Shown one piece after another: positions 17,459 to 25,764 of a DNA stretch of 64,000 nucleotides (position 1 is the stretch's first letter; every line of letters begins with the position of its first letter). The notes under the pieces are model-generated. The model searched no databases, had not been told where the DNA came from, and saw only the letters and a program-made list of their open reading frames with translations. Origin of the DNA: Bacillota bacterium (GTDB taxonomy: Bacteria; Bacillota; UBA4882; UBA8346); contig JAEVYU010000009.1 in assembly GCA_023392595.1 (NCBI GenBank), positions 1 through 64,000 of the forward strand, in the 5' to 3' direction. Both the position numbers and the translations under genes were made by a program.

Positions 17459-17675
17459 TATTTAAACCTCCATCATAGGGTCTGGCCGGATCAACATTTT
17501 CCGGAACCAGCGGCCTCACCGAATAACGAATCCGAACCTGGTGGCTTGGCAGTTTTTGATCGATATCCGTAAGGGTCCGCCGGGATGTTCCTTCTGAAAT
17601 TCTTCGGATATCAGCTATGAGTTGATGAAAAGTTTGGATTAGCGCTTTCTTCAGAATTGGTTTGCTGGCTACCAT
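17442..17675 (-). CDS. small unrecognised gas vesicle operon protein
   Basis: Protein of 77 residues, basic N-terminal half, Pro-rich end (IRYSVRPLVPENVDPARPYD). It starts inside gvpN (65-base overlap) but has a good GGGAGAAGG site before its ATG, and its end overlaps the gvpF start by 17 bases, so translation is probably coupled. I cannot match it to a named Gvp protein. Confidence 0.6.
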   Translation of the reverse strand: MVASKPILKKALIQTFHQLIADIRRISEGTSRRTLTDIDQKLPSHQVRIRYSVRPLVPENVDPARPYDGGLNNEARP

Positions 17676-18522
17676 GAATTACCTTCTCCCATACATCTGC
17701 TAATTGATCAAAACTTCCCTCATCCAATCCCATAATATCGTGACAGCACCGAATCAATAACCTCTCGTCGGAGGATTCAAGAAATTCCGATTGATAAATT
17801 TTTCCAATCATAATGGACACCCGGGTGGTGGAATGGGGGAGTTTTTCTATTTCGTGGACCGCCCTGACAAAACGGACGATTTTCAGGGCCTGGCTATACT
17901 TAAGGTTGTTATGTTTCGCAGTAATCATCGTTTCAGTCTCTTCATCGAGCCGATTCAATTGAATGGTGACCAGCCGGTCTTGCAAAGCGTCCTGGGTTTT
18001 ATAAACTCCCACATATTCTTTGGGATTGCTCGTTAAAATCAAACGGAAATTCGGATGAACATCAACTAAACTCAATTTTCCGCTTCGGTCAGTAATCAAG
18101 AGCACTTTTTCAGACAAAATACCCAGCAATGCATTATTCGTCTCCGGGCGGGCTCTGGTGAATTCATCATAAACAAGGACCCCCCCTTCCTGGCAAGCCA
18201 GGGCAACCGGATTATCAACCCAAATGGGGGTTAAGCGGCGTTCTATTTTCGACACCGAAGAAATAAAGTTATCCTCAACCACCTTTTGGTAATATCCGTA
18301 AAGACCTCCTACTAAATCATTACGGGTAAAAGTTTCATCACCCTGGATTAAGTAATGAACGTCGTTTAATTCCTTGGCTATTTTCAACGCTAAGGTGGTT
18401 TTTCCCACTCCGGCAGGTCCGGTAAGGTGCACCGCTAAACCGGCTTTTAAGTAAATTTTGGCTCTTTCCAAAACTTCTTGAATGGAGGGCGTCACCACAA
18501 AAAAATCTTGTTGCTTAGACAT
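17611..18522 (-). CDS. gvpN: gas vesicle AAA+ ATPase GvpN
   Basis: MoxR-type AAA+ ATPase of 303 residues. Walker A is GPAGVGKTT (about residues 35-43), Walker B GGVLVYDEFTRA and the sensor LILTSNPKEYVGVYKTQDAL; the last is typical of GvpN. It powers vesicle enlargement in other systems. It lies downstream of gvpA, separated by a hairpin. Confidence 0.92.
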   Translation of the reverse strand: MSKQQDFFVVTPSIQEVLERAKIYLKAGLAVHLTGPAGVGKTTLALKIAKELNDVHYLIQGDETFTRNDLVGGLYGYYQKVVEDNFISSVSKIERRLTPIWVDNPVALACQEGGVLVYDEFTRARPETNNALLGILSEKVLLITDRSGKLSLVDVHPNFRLILTSNPKEYVGVYKTQDALQDRLVTIQLNRLDEETETMITAKHNNLKYSQALKIVRFVRAVHEIEKLPHSTTRVSIMIGKIYQSEFLESSDERLLIRCCHDIMGLDEGSFDQLADVWEKVIHGSQQTNSEESANPNFSSTHS

Positions 18523-18571
18523 GCATTCACCAACCTTTATGAAACATTATACGAAACCCCTTTACAAATTG

Positions 18572-18595
18572 ACGGGGGATGGTTTCACCCCCCGT
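18572..18595. terminator. hairpin between gvpA and gvpN
   Basis: ACGGGGG (18572-18578) pairs with CCCCCGT (18589-18595). On the plus strand a T-run follows; on the minus strand, the gvp direction, the following bases are only weakly T-rich. It likely stabilises or partly terminates the gvpA message so shell protein exceeds accessory proteins. Confidence 0.55.
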
Positions 18596-18608
18596 TGAGC
18601 TTTTTTAT

Positions 18609-18833
18609 TTAGGCTTCCAACAAATGTGGTTCATGATGGACTGTCAAGCCAACCGCTTTCGCGTAGTAGAGCCACGTCTCTACGGAGGCAATAACAATTC
18701 TGGCCTCGACAGTGAGCAATTCAATACCTACTAACGATACAATGGCAAACAGGTCAATAACGATACCTTTATCAAGAATCCGGTCAAGAACTTCTACAAG
18801 ACTAGAAGCACCAACACTAGTTTTTACAGCCAT
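18609..18833 (-). CDS. gvpA: gas vesicle shell protein GvpA
   Basis: Major shell protein of 74 residues, hydrophobic and highly conserved: SSLVEVLDRILDKGIVIDLF, then VGIELLTVEARIVIASVETW. GvpA forms the ribs of the gas-filled cylinder. Strong AGGAGGG site at 18840-18846. A TATAAT on the minus strand at 18864-18869 could be its -10 box, with no good -35 seen. First gene of the leftward operon. Confidence 0.95.
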   Translation of the reverse strand: MAVKTSVGASSLVEVLDRILDKGIVIDLFAIVSLVGIELLTVEARIVIASVETWLYYAKAVGLTVHHEPHLLEA

Positions 18834-19422
18834 TAGAAGGCCCTCCTCTCAATTGTCTGTTTTATTATATGCGTGATATAAACAAGGTGCACCCTGCTTA
18901 AACTTTTATTTATCGAGCATATTGCGTAATATCAGGTGCAATACATTCTATGTTGGGTTGGGCGTATAGGGTAACTAAAAAAATACTTTATGAATAGAAA
19001 TCGAGTAATTAATCCTTTAACTGCTCTTACGGTTTTAAAAATCCAAATGAAGTATTTATCCGATAATTTTGTAGAATAAGATGAAGTATATAAAAGAAGA
19101 GATTTCAAGGAAAATCTGGTTAATCAATCATGATGGCAATTATTTTGATGGATTTTTAAAAACGCATTTTTTCAAATGGTTTTCCGCCGCATGGTTTCTT
19201 TTTTAGCCAAATATTGATTTTTCTGTCCTACTTAGTCGACCGAAATCGGCGGTCATCAGCACACCTATAGTATATGCAATAAGGACCTGATTGAGAACTT
19301 TTAAAATATCTGAGGAGCCTCTTCCATACACCAAAATTTGTTATATAACGTGCATGAAACCGGTTCCTTCCGAATATTCATGGGATGGCATTTAAAATAA
19401 AAAAGGAAAGGAGGGTATATCG
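18834..19422. promoter_or_regulatory. upstream region of gvpA and of the micro-ORF
   Basis: About 590 bases between divergent units. It holds the gvpA ribosome site, a possible -10 TATAAT (minus, 18864-18869) and AT-rich sequence. No further ORF is supported. The length fits a regulated promoter region, but no operator stands out. Confidence 0.35.
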
Positions 19423-19548
19423 ATGGAAGGTGAAGAAATTACCTCGAAGGAAACCCTAAATTTAGAGGATGAACTCGTCGAAACCCATGAAGAAATTAAC
19501 CCTGAAGTTTCCGAAGAATCTCCCTGCTGCAACGACAAAACAGAATAA
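19423..19548 (+). CDS. acidic 41-residue micro-ORF
   Basis: Short ORF with a very strong AAGGAGGG-type ribosome site (19406-19416 region) seven bases before ATG. The peptide is extremely acidic, about 14 Glu or Asp in 41 residues, and ends with a Cys-Cys pair (EESPCCNDKTE). No transmembrane part or signal. A hairpin repeat (19644-19774) and a clear terminator (19833-19875) follow, so this may be a transcription unit of its own. Function unknown. Confidence 0.5.
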   Translation: MEGEEITSKETLNLEDELVETHEEINPEVSEESPCCNDKTE

Positions 19549-19643
19549 TCAATGAACGCCGGATTTCCAAAATACGGTTATTTACCGGTGTTTACAAAAT
19601 TTAAATCACCGTAGTTTCGGAAATTTTATGCGGTGTAATTTGA

Positions 19644-19774
19644 ACCTCGATCCGGCAAGTAAGTGACGATTTTTCTGCGATGGCGCAGAAAAATTGGCCG
19701 GATCGGGTTCATTGTTTGAATCCGGCAAGTTTAAATGTGACTGAGTTTTTGAAGTTACCTGCCGGATTCAAGTT
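19644..19774. repeat. dispersed double-hairpin repeat, family A, copy 1
   Basis: First hairpin: CGATCCGGC pairs with GCCGGATCG around an inner stem TTTTTCTGCG/CGCAGAAAAA. Second hairpin: TTGAATCCGGC pairs with GCCGGATTCAA. A copy of nearly the same length, with roughly ten differences, lies at 45685-45817 in the same orientation. Changes in the first inner hairpin fall in the four-base loop, leaving the stem intact. Confidence 0.8.
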
Positions 19775-19832
19775 GAAAAGAATGAGAATGAAACGAGATA
19801 CTGTGAAAAAGAGTTGAAAAAATTAAGCCCTT

Positions 19833-19875
19833 CGGAAAGAGCGAATTCAAACGGCTCTTTCCGTTTATTGTTTTT
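19833..19875 (+). terminator. rho-independent terminator
   Basis: CGGAAAGAGC (19833-19842) pairs perfectly with GCTCTTTCCG (19854-19863), followed by TTTATTGTTTTT. It would end a rightward transcript carrying the micro-ORF at 19423 and the hairpin repeat. Confidence 0.8.
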
Positions 19876-19948
19876 GGATCGATTCAAAAGATTGACTCCT
19901 GGGTAAATCCCATAGGGCTTTCATCGATAATTCGGTTTTTTCCAAGAG

Positions 19949-22333
19949 TTATTTTTCAATCAAGACCAAAATACTCCGCTCATGAAGAGTATATTCGTTT
20001 TCCAGCAACGTAGCGCCTCCGTCGAAGTTTTGGTGTGCCCTCATCCATCCACCGGTGTTGTCGGTGTCAAGGACCCGGCGCCACCGCTTGCCGTCTAAAT
20101 TCTCGGGAAACCATATCCGCTGTTGATTGGGACTGCGGTTGTAGGCTATATAAATTGACCCGGTTTGAGCGTCGTTGTCCGGGGTGTTTTCGAACTGGGT
20201 ATTGATCCGGTAGGCGATAAAATCACTGCCATCCCAATCCGCGCCGCTGAGTTCAGTACCGTCCGCTTTATACCAGGATATATCCTTTAAGCCGTTTTGG
20301 GGGTTTACCGCGCCGCTATAATATTCGGAAGGCCGTAAGGATTCATGCCGGCTGCGGAAACGGATCAAATTTTGAACGAACTTAAAAGTATAAAGCTCCG
20401 GACGGGTTTCGATCAAATGCCGGTACCCCGGCTGATTCCCCGTTTCCAGGCAGGCCTTCATTTCGTGATAGGGCGTAAAGTCCAGATACACCTCGGGATT
20501 ATCAACCCAGACCATATTCATCTTTCCGATTCCCCGGTCTGGGTCGTAAGGGGGGATGGGTCTGAAAAACTCATCGCCACCGGTAAACAGCGGAACACCG
20601 GCGGAGAGCATCAGCAGGGTGAAGGCATTACGAACCGCTTTTTGTTGCAGTTCCATGCCGCCGCCTTGATTCCAGCTGAGTTGGTCGTCATGGGCCACTG
20701 CTTCCGTGAGATGAAAAAACTCATTGTAAGAGAAAATATTTCGTAACGAGTTGCAGTCATCGTGAGAGACAAGATAATTAATGGAATTCCAGGGTCTTTT
20801 GCCGATAGTTTCTTTGGAACCGGACAGGGATTTGGAGAGGGCCCCGACTTGTAAGGGAGCGGCTCCGTACTTGTTCAGGGATATTTTCAAGGCGTTCCGG
20901 AATCGATCATTCCAAACCGACCAGCTTTCCGGAAATTTGTCAAGCCAGCTAATCCCGCTGTTATCACCCCACGGCTCGGCGATCAGATCGACTCCCGATT
21001 CAAAATTAACCGTCCTTGCAGGCAGCACCCGGCTGATATGGTCGAAAATTTGGGTCGCCGGGTCCGCTCGATAGTCGGCGCCGTTTTGGGTAATGCTTAA
21101 AACGGGTGCCAGATCAAATCGGAAGCCATCCACTCCCATTTGATCTGCCCAATATTTTAAGGAGTCCATGATCAGCTTTTTGACCACTTCATGGTCATAG
21201 TTTAAATTCCCGCCGCATTGGCCTCGTCCTTCATAGCGCCGGTTTTGGTCCTGGAGATAATAATAGCTTTGGTTGTCCAGGCCGGTAAAACTCAAATAAC
21301 AAGCGGCCCGGTAATCTTGAAGTTGAGGATTGTCCCGGTAGGCGTGAGCTTTTCGAATCGCCTCCCCAATCTCGGTTTCGGTTGTTGGATTGCCTTGATC
21401 GATGTTTCTGTGCAAAAGCCCTTCGCCGGTATGATTGTAAACCACGTCCAAAAAAACTTTGATTTCCAGTTCATGAAAGGCATTCACCATCGCTTGAAAT
21501 TCCCGGATCGGCCCGCCGGGAGATTTATCCGCCGAAAACCGGCGGTTGGGGGAGAAATAATTGACGGTCATATAGCCCCAGTAATTATCGCCCCGGGGGT
21601 TCCCGTCGTTTTGTTCATCGGCGAACTCCTGGACTGGTAAAAATTCGACCGCGGTCACGCCTAGTTCTTTCAGGTAACCGGCTTTTTGGGCCATCCCTTT
21701 GAAAGTGCCGCGCTCATTTGGGGGGATTTCCCCATCCAGCATGGTCATTCCGCGCAGGCTGACTTCATAAATGATATCGTCTTTTAAAAGCCTGCGGGGT
21801 TTTACGCCGTAGTTAGCCGGGAGCGCTTTCAAAAATCCAATGGATTTGGGTGCAATTTTACCGGTGTCCTTCCTCCGGTGGGCGCCGCCGTAATAATCGT
21901 CGATATATTGGTTGGGATCGATATATATATCGGCAACCTGCGGGTCGTGACTTATTTCTCGGGCATAGGGATCGATCAGGAGTTTGTTAGGGTTGAAACG
22001 GTTGCCCTCAGCGTCCACGTCGGAGAGAAAACCTTGCTCGCTTCCTTTTTGCCAGTCTTCCCGGTATACCCAGTTAGGACCCCAGGCGCGATAGCCATAG
22101 TAAAAATAATCGGAGGTCAGCCCGGCGTCTTTTAGTTCGCTTCGGGAGAGGGTTAGGCTCCATCGATCCCGATCCCCATCCTGATCCCGGGAAAGATTTC
22201 TTACCAGAACTTCGTCCACTCCATAAGGAGCGCTATAAAAGTAGATTTGGATTTGCTCGGCGTGTTTCGAAAAGATGCGGAAACTGATTTCGTCGTTTTT
22301 GGGATTATAGTGAACTCCCAGTGCCGTTTCCAA
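19949..22333 (-). CDS. glgX: GH13 glycogen debranching/isoamylase-type enzyme
   Basis: Cytoplasmic alpha-1,6-glucosidase-type enzyme of about 794 residues. An N-terminal CBM48-like domain (LGVHYNPKNDEISFRIFSKH) is followed by a GH13 barrel with DVVYNHTGEG, the nucleophile in GVDGFRFDLAPVL, the acid/base in DLIAEPWG and LVSHDD as the third carboxylate. It would debranch glycogen or limit dextrins. An ATG at 22468 would add 45 basic residues outside the family; TTG 22333, six bases behind GGGAGG, is a better start. It may act on the glucan store together with the sugar phosphorylase locus, but it is not in the same operon. GlgX versus isoamylase is not settled. Confidence 0.82.
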   Translation of the reverse strand: METALGVHYNPKNDEISFRIFSKHAEQIQIYFYSAPYGVDEVLVRNLSRDQDGDRDRWSLTLSRSELKDAGLTSDYFYYGYRAWGPNWVYREDWQKGSEQGFLSDVDAEGNRFNPNKLLIDPYAREISHDPQVADIYIDPNQYIDDYYGGAHRRKDTGKIAPKSIGFLKALPANYGVKPRRLLKDDIIYEVSLRGMTMLDGEIPPNERGTFKGMAQKAGYLKELGVTAVEFLPVQEFADEQNDGNPRGDNYWGYMTVNYFSPNRRFSADKSPGGPIREFQAMVNAFHELEIKVFLDVVYNHTGEGLLHRNIDQGNPTTETEIGEAIRKAHAYRDNPQLQDYRAACYLSFTGLDNQSYYYLQDQNRRYEGRGQCGGNLNYDHEVVKKLIMDSLKYWADQMGVDGFRFDLAPVLSITQNGADYRADPATQIFDHISRVLPARTVNFESGVDLIAEPWGDNSGISWLDKFPESWSVWNDRFRNALKISLNKYGAAPLQVGALSKSLSGSKETIGKRPWNSINYLVSHDDCNSLRNIFSYNEFFHLTEAVAHDDQLSWNQGGGMELQQKAVRNAFTLLMLSAGVPLFTGGDEFFRPIPPYDPDRGIGKMNMVWVDNPEVYLDFTPYHEMKACLETGNQPGYRHLIETRPELYTFKFVQNLIRFRSRHESLRPSEYYSGAVNPQNGLKDISWYKADGTELSGADWDGSDFIAYRINTQFENTPDNDAQTGSIYIAYNRSPNQQRIWFPENLDGKRWRRVLDTDNTGGWMRAHQNFDGGATLLENEYTLHERSILVLIEK

Positions 22334-22631
22334 CCGTACCCTCCCGCCCTTTCTTTTGCTTGAGATTCTTAAGATAATAGTTTTTCCGATGCGCCGCAAT
22401 ATCTTGGTGATCAAATCAAGCTTATTATTGATTTTCCGGGACGATTTATGCGCAAGGCCGGGCGCCATTGAAAATACAGGCCTACTCCACCTGCCCTATC
22501 CGGTTCAATGATTATGGATTGCCAAGCCAAAACGTCAAGAATGATTGCATAATTATTTAATTTGAGGTATAGTTATACCTAATGTATGTAAAAAAACTCC
22601 AAAATCATTCCTTTAAGTGGCGCTTATTTGA

Positions 22632-23585
22632 ATGTTTATTCGGGCAGACCATGCGGAAGGGTTTGAAAGGTCGGTGGCGACCATATCCAAGCAAATCAAA
22701 GCGGATTTATTGCTCTTGACGATTACCATCTGTTGGGGTTCTTCGTTTATTTTGATGAAAAATGTTTTGGAGAGCACCTCGGTCAGCTCGTTTTTAGCCG
22801 TAAGGTTTATTGTGGCGACGGTTGTTTTACTTCCCGTCATCTACGGGCGCCGTAAAGAAATAAGCCCGAGAGTGCTTCGGCAAAGCGCCTTCATCGGGCT
22901 GATGCTTTTCGGGTCATTGATCTTTCAAGTTTATGGCCTTCAATACATTGCGGCATCAACCTCCGCCTTTATTACAAGTCTATACGTGGTGATGGTCCCC
23001 ATCGCCTCGCTAGCGTTTATCCATAAACGCCTCGAGGTTTCTTCCCTTACCGGTGTGATTTTTGCTTTGACGGGCCTGTTTTTCCTTTGCGGAGGAGTGC
23101 GTTTACAATGTAATATCGGAAATGGACTTACTTTTTTATCCGCCGTATGCTCCGCATTCCAGATCCTTTTGATTGACAGGTATACCAAAGATGAAAGTCC
23201 GGTCTTGTTAGGCGCATTTCAAGTCATGTTTTGCGCTTTGTTTTCCACGGTTGCCTGGATAGCTACAGGATTGGATGCCGTCGTTTGGAACTCCAGCGTA
23301 ATTACGGCAATAACGGTTACCGGATTACTGTGTACGGCCTTTGCCTTTGTCGTGCAAGCCGTTGTTCAGCAATTCACTTCCCCGACTCATACCGCTTTGA
23401 TTTTCGTTGCCGAACCGGTTTTTGGGACCATTTTCGCAATGATCATCCCTGATTCCCAAGGCGTTACCGAAGGATTGACTTTCAACATGGCCGTCGGTTC
23501 CATTTTGATGATGGGGGGAATGTTAATTTCCGAACTCCATTTGGCAAACAAAATACATTGGAATATCGATAAAAAAAGCGCTTAA
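22632..23585 (+). CDS. EamA-family (DMT) transporter
   Basis: Inner-membrane protein of 317 residues with ten hydrophobic segments in two EamA repeats, starting LLLLTITICWGSSFILMKN and, in the second half, AVCSAFQILLIDRYTKDESP. Family members export amino acids or other metabolites; the substrate is not predictable. The ATG has a weak site, and a GTG at 22674 is a possible alternative. It faces the debranching gene across a short divergent gap. Confidence 0.85.
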   Translation: MFIRADHAEGFERSVATISKQIKADLLLLTITICWGSSFILMKNVLESTSVSSFLAVRFIVATVVLLPVIYGRRKEISPRVLRQSAFIGLMLFGSLIFQVYGLQYIAASTSAFITSLYVVMVPIASLAFIHKRLEVSSLTGVIFALTGLFFLCGGVRLQCNIGNGLTFLSAVCSAFQILLIDRYTKDESPVLLGAFQVMFCALFSTVAWIATGLDAVVWNSSVITAITVTGLLCTAFAFVVQAVVQQFTSPTHTALIFVAEPVFGTIFAMIIPDSQGVTEGLTFNMAVGSILMMGGMLISELHLANKIHWNIDKKSA

Positions 23586-23602
23586 AGGGTCCCCGCCGTG
23601 AT

Positions 23603-24571
23603 CTATGACTTCCGCACGGGTCTGATATACTTCCAAAACTGCTCCGGATTAAAATAAAAGTAAATTAACCTACCGGGGGAAGTATCAAAGCAGTAACCGG
23701 TGCCTCCAAAATCAAAAGTTGCCATTGCCTTTTCAACCTTTTCCTCTACGCTACGGTTTTCCTGTTCATAATCGAACGGCCCATGTTCAAAAACAATATA
23801 CTCGGCTTCGGGAACATCAATCATAAGCATTTGTGCTGGTACTTCGCCTTTATAATCAAAAGGAAGACGTACACCATAACACTCTGTACGTGGAATACCC
23901 CAATCGCAGAGTCTGCCGTCCGGGTCGTTCATGTACGCCATAATCTGACCGTTGCCGCTGTTAGATTCGCTCCCGCCATCGTCATCCAATTTGCCCTTGA
24001 TGCTATCGAGTAAGCCGCAAATTGTTTCGCAGTCCTGACCCGGAATAAGACTTTGCTTTTGCCAAAAATCCCAATACCCATTACTTTCATAGTTTTTAAT
24101 GTGCAAAAATTTGTGTGCGGGAATAGTTACAAAATAAATTTTAACATCATCTGTCGATCTTATCATACCAATCTCTCCAAATCCTAAAAAGTAGCGGTCG
24201 AAAGGGTTTATTTTTGTACGAAGAACAACAGGCTTAGGCTTTTTTCGGTATTCACTTGGAGTTACACCATATGTTCCCTTAAAAGCTCTGGTAAAAGCTT
24301 CATGGGATGAAAAGCTATAATCAAAAGCGATATCCAAAAGGCTTTTTTCACTATCCCGAACCTCTTTTAGGGCAAAAGCTAATTTTCTATGCCGCAGATA
24401 ATCCCTAAATTGCATACCCGATATTTCTTTGAATTTTCTCGTTGTATAAAATTCGGAATAACCCAGCCTGCGAGAAAGAAAACGTAGTGTCAAGGCTTCA
24501 TCATTATAATTTTTAATACATTTGTCAATTTCATCAACGATGATTTGAATCTTCTTCTGCCACTCGTACAT
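23603..24571 (-). CDS. AraC-family regulator with GyrI-like effector domain
   Basis: Protein of 322 residues. Two N-terminal AraC helix-turn-helix motifs (LTLRFLSRRLGYSEFYTTR and SLLDIAFDYSFSSHEAFTR, ending YGVTPSEYRK) precede a GyrI-like small-molecule binding domain from about residue 125 to the end. Such regulators sense hydrophobic drugs or similar ligands (Rob/BmrR-like logic). Convergent with the EamA transporter 18 bases away; targets unknown. Confidence 0.87.
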   Translation of the reverse strand: MYEWQKKIQIIVDEIDKCIKNYNDEALTLRFLSRRLGYSEFYTTRKFKEISGMQFRDYLRHRKLAFALKEVRDSEKSLLDIAFDYSFSSHEAFTRAFKGTYGVTPSEYRKKPKPVVLRTKINPFDRYFLGFGEIGMIRSTDDVKIYFVTIPAHKFLHIKNYESNGYWDFWQKQSLIPGQDCETICGLLDSIKGKLDDDGGSESNSGNGQIMAYMNDPDGRLCDWGIPRTECYGVRLPFDYKGEVPAQMLMIDVPEAEYIVFEHGPFDYEQENRSVEEKVEKAMATFDFGGTGYCFDTSPGRLIYFYFNPEQFWKYIRPVRKS

Positions 24572-24667
24572 TGGTCAGTTCACCTCGTTTCAACCACCCT
24601 ATAGTCATTATAGAGTAATGGAAATCGCATGACTTGATTTTACTTGCGAAAAAGAAAGGATAAGGAA

Positions 24668-24703
24668 AAAGGAATCATGACTCGGAATAGTCTTGATTCC
24701 TTT
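24668..24703 (-). terminator. terminator of the flavin-binding protein gene
   Basis: AAAGGAATCA pairs with TGATTCCTTT (24694-24703). On the minus strand the stem is followed by a T-run (complement of 24666-24670), fitting the end of the gene that stops at 24727. Confidence 0.75.
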
Positions 24704-24726
24704 CGTTCCGTACTTCCCGCAATATC

Positions 24727-25119
24727 TCAGAACTTGATGACTCGGGGCTCGCCGCTAAAGGAGTAAATCGTGGCCGTTGCATCTTTCAGGTATAATACTT
24801 CCGTGTTGGCGTCCTCGGCCCGGTACATTTTTTGCAGGCTGGGATAAGCATCCAACATGTGTTTTTTCGCCTCGAGCCTCTCATCCCTTACCGCGGTTGC
24901 CGCGACACGAATCCACTGGCTGCCGTCGAAGGCGCTGATTTCAATTTTAGGGTTGGCCTGCATCTGCCGGGAGACATTTTTGGACTTGCCGGTCTGAATG
25001 TAGAGCTTGCCCTCAAAAATATCCACGGTTCCGAATGGGCGCACCCTTGGCTGATCCCCTTCGACAGTGGCGAGATAATATGTCTGGCACTTCTTTAAAA
25101 AATCATACACTTCCTGCAT
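24727..25119 (-). CDS. pyridoxamine 5'-phosphate oxidase-like flavoprotein
   Basis: Protein of 130 residues with the split-barrel fold of PNPOx-like and NimA/NimC-like proteins: YYLATVEGDQPRVRPFGTVD, IYTQ-type strand LYIQTGKSKNVSRQMQANP and a C-terminal YSFSGEPRVIKF. These bind FMN or F420 and reduce small substrates. AGGAGG precedes the ATG. Divergent from an HxlR regulator, which probably controls it, as is common for such pairs. Confidence 0.85.
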   Translation of the reverse strand: MQEVYDFLKKCQTYYLATVEGDQPRVRPFGTVDIFEGKLYIQTGKSKNVSRQMQANPKIEISAFDGSQWIRVAATAVRDERLEAKKHMLDAYPSLQKMYRAEDANTEVLYLKDATATIYSFSGEPRVIKF

Positions 25120-25220
25120 GGAAAAACCTCCTTCGTATTTACCATGAATCCCCCAAGAAATTTGGGAATCCCGTCCGCTTTAAGAACTTGCCGGAAATTT
25201 ACTTGACCCATGGCTTTTTG

Positions 25221-25247
25221 CTTGATATCATTTTATTATGTATCAAG
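25221..25247. promoter_or_regulatory. putative HxlR operator
   Basis: CTTGATA (25221-25227) and TATCAAG (25241-25247) form an inverted repeat with a 13-base AT-rich spacer between the divergent flavoprotein and HxlR genes. Its position suggests autoregulation; binding is inferred. Confidence 0.4.
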
Positions 25248-25309
25248 AATTAATCAAGTACGATTTTTCAATATACAAAGTATCCAAAAAGATACTAAGG
25301 GAGGCAACC

Positions 25310-25651
25310 TTGAAAGAAGAAGATTTTGGCCGGTGCCCTTATGTTACGGTGCAAAAACTACTTTCCGGCAAATGGACATTGTCCGTTTTATTTCTGCTAT
25401 CCGATCAAACGATGCGCTTTAGTGAGATCCAACGGGAGCTCCCCGGGCTTACCCAGGCGACACTGACGAAACAGCTTCGAGCGCTGGAGGAGAATGGATT
25501 GATCGTCAGGACAGTATATAATCAGATACCGCCTAAAGTGGAATACTCCTTAAGTGATATTGGAGAGAAGTTTAAACCGGTGATGGATTCTTTGAAGACC
25601 TGGGGCGGAGAATATATTCAATCCATAAACAATAAAAAAAGCTCTGATTGA
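25310..25651 (+). CDS. HxlR-family transcriptional regulator
   Basis: Winged-helix regulator of 113 residues. Family core: CPYVTVQKLLSGKWTLSVLF, then MRFSEIQRELPGLTQATLTK and the wing region. HxlR proteins respond to redox stress or electrophiles; the single Cys in FGRCPYV fits the sensor position. I set the start at TTG 25310 after GGGAGG (25299-25304); the upstream ATG at 25238 lies in the promoter area and operator. Confidence 0.85.
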   Translation: MKEEDFGRCPYVTVQKLLSGKWTLSVLFLLSDQTMRFSEIQRELPGLTQATLTKQLRALEENGLIVRTVYNQIPPKVEYSLSDIGEKFKPVMDSLKTWGGEYIQSINNKKSSD

Positions 25652-25671
25652 AACGGTTGTTGAAAATTTTG

Positions 25672-25700
25672 CCCGCCATGGGTTGCAACCCCATGGCGGG
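25672..25700. terminator. hairpin between convergent genes
   Basis: CCCGCCATGGG (25672-25682) pairs with CCCATGGCGGG (25690-25700). It lies between the convergent HxlR and CPBP genes; T-runs are short on both sides, so termination strength is uncertain. Confidence 0.6.
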
Positions 25701-25764
25701 TCTATTTGGCGATCATTCGAAAATTCCCTCCGGGGAGCGACGATTCTTGGAATTTTTACAAATC

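Noticed and set aside
18834..18900. Sigma-54 promoter for gvpA
   Set aside because: The GG and GC pair with ten-base distance is not present; only a TATAAT-like box is seen.
19423..19548. RiPP precursor peptide
   Set aside because: No maturation enzyme, protease or exporter close by; the Cys-Cys end alone is not enough.
22334..22468. N-terminal extension of the debranching enzyme
   Set aside because: Basic stretch outside the family; TTG at 22333 has GGGAGG at ideal spacing.
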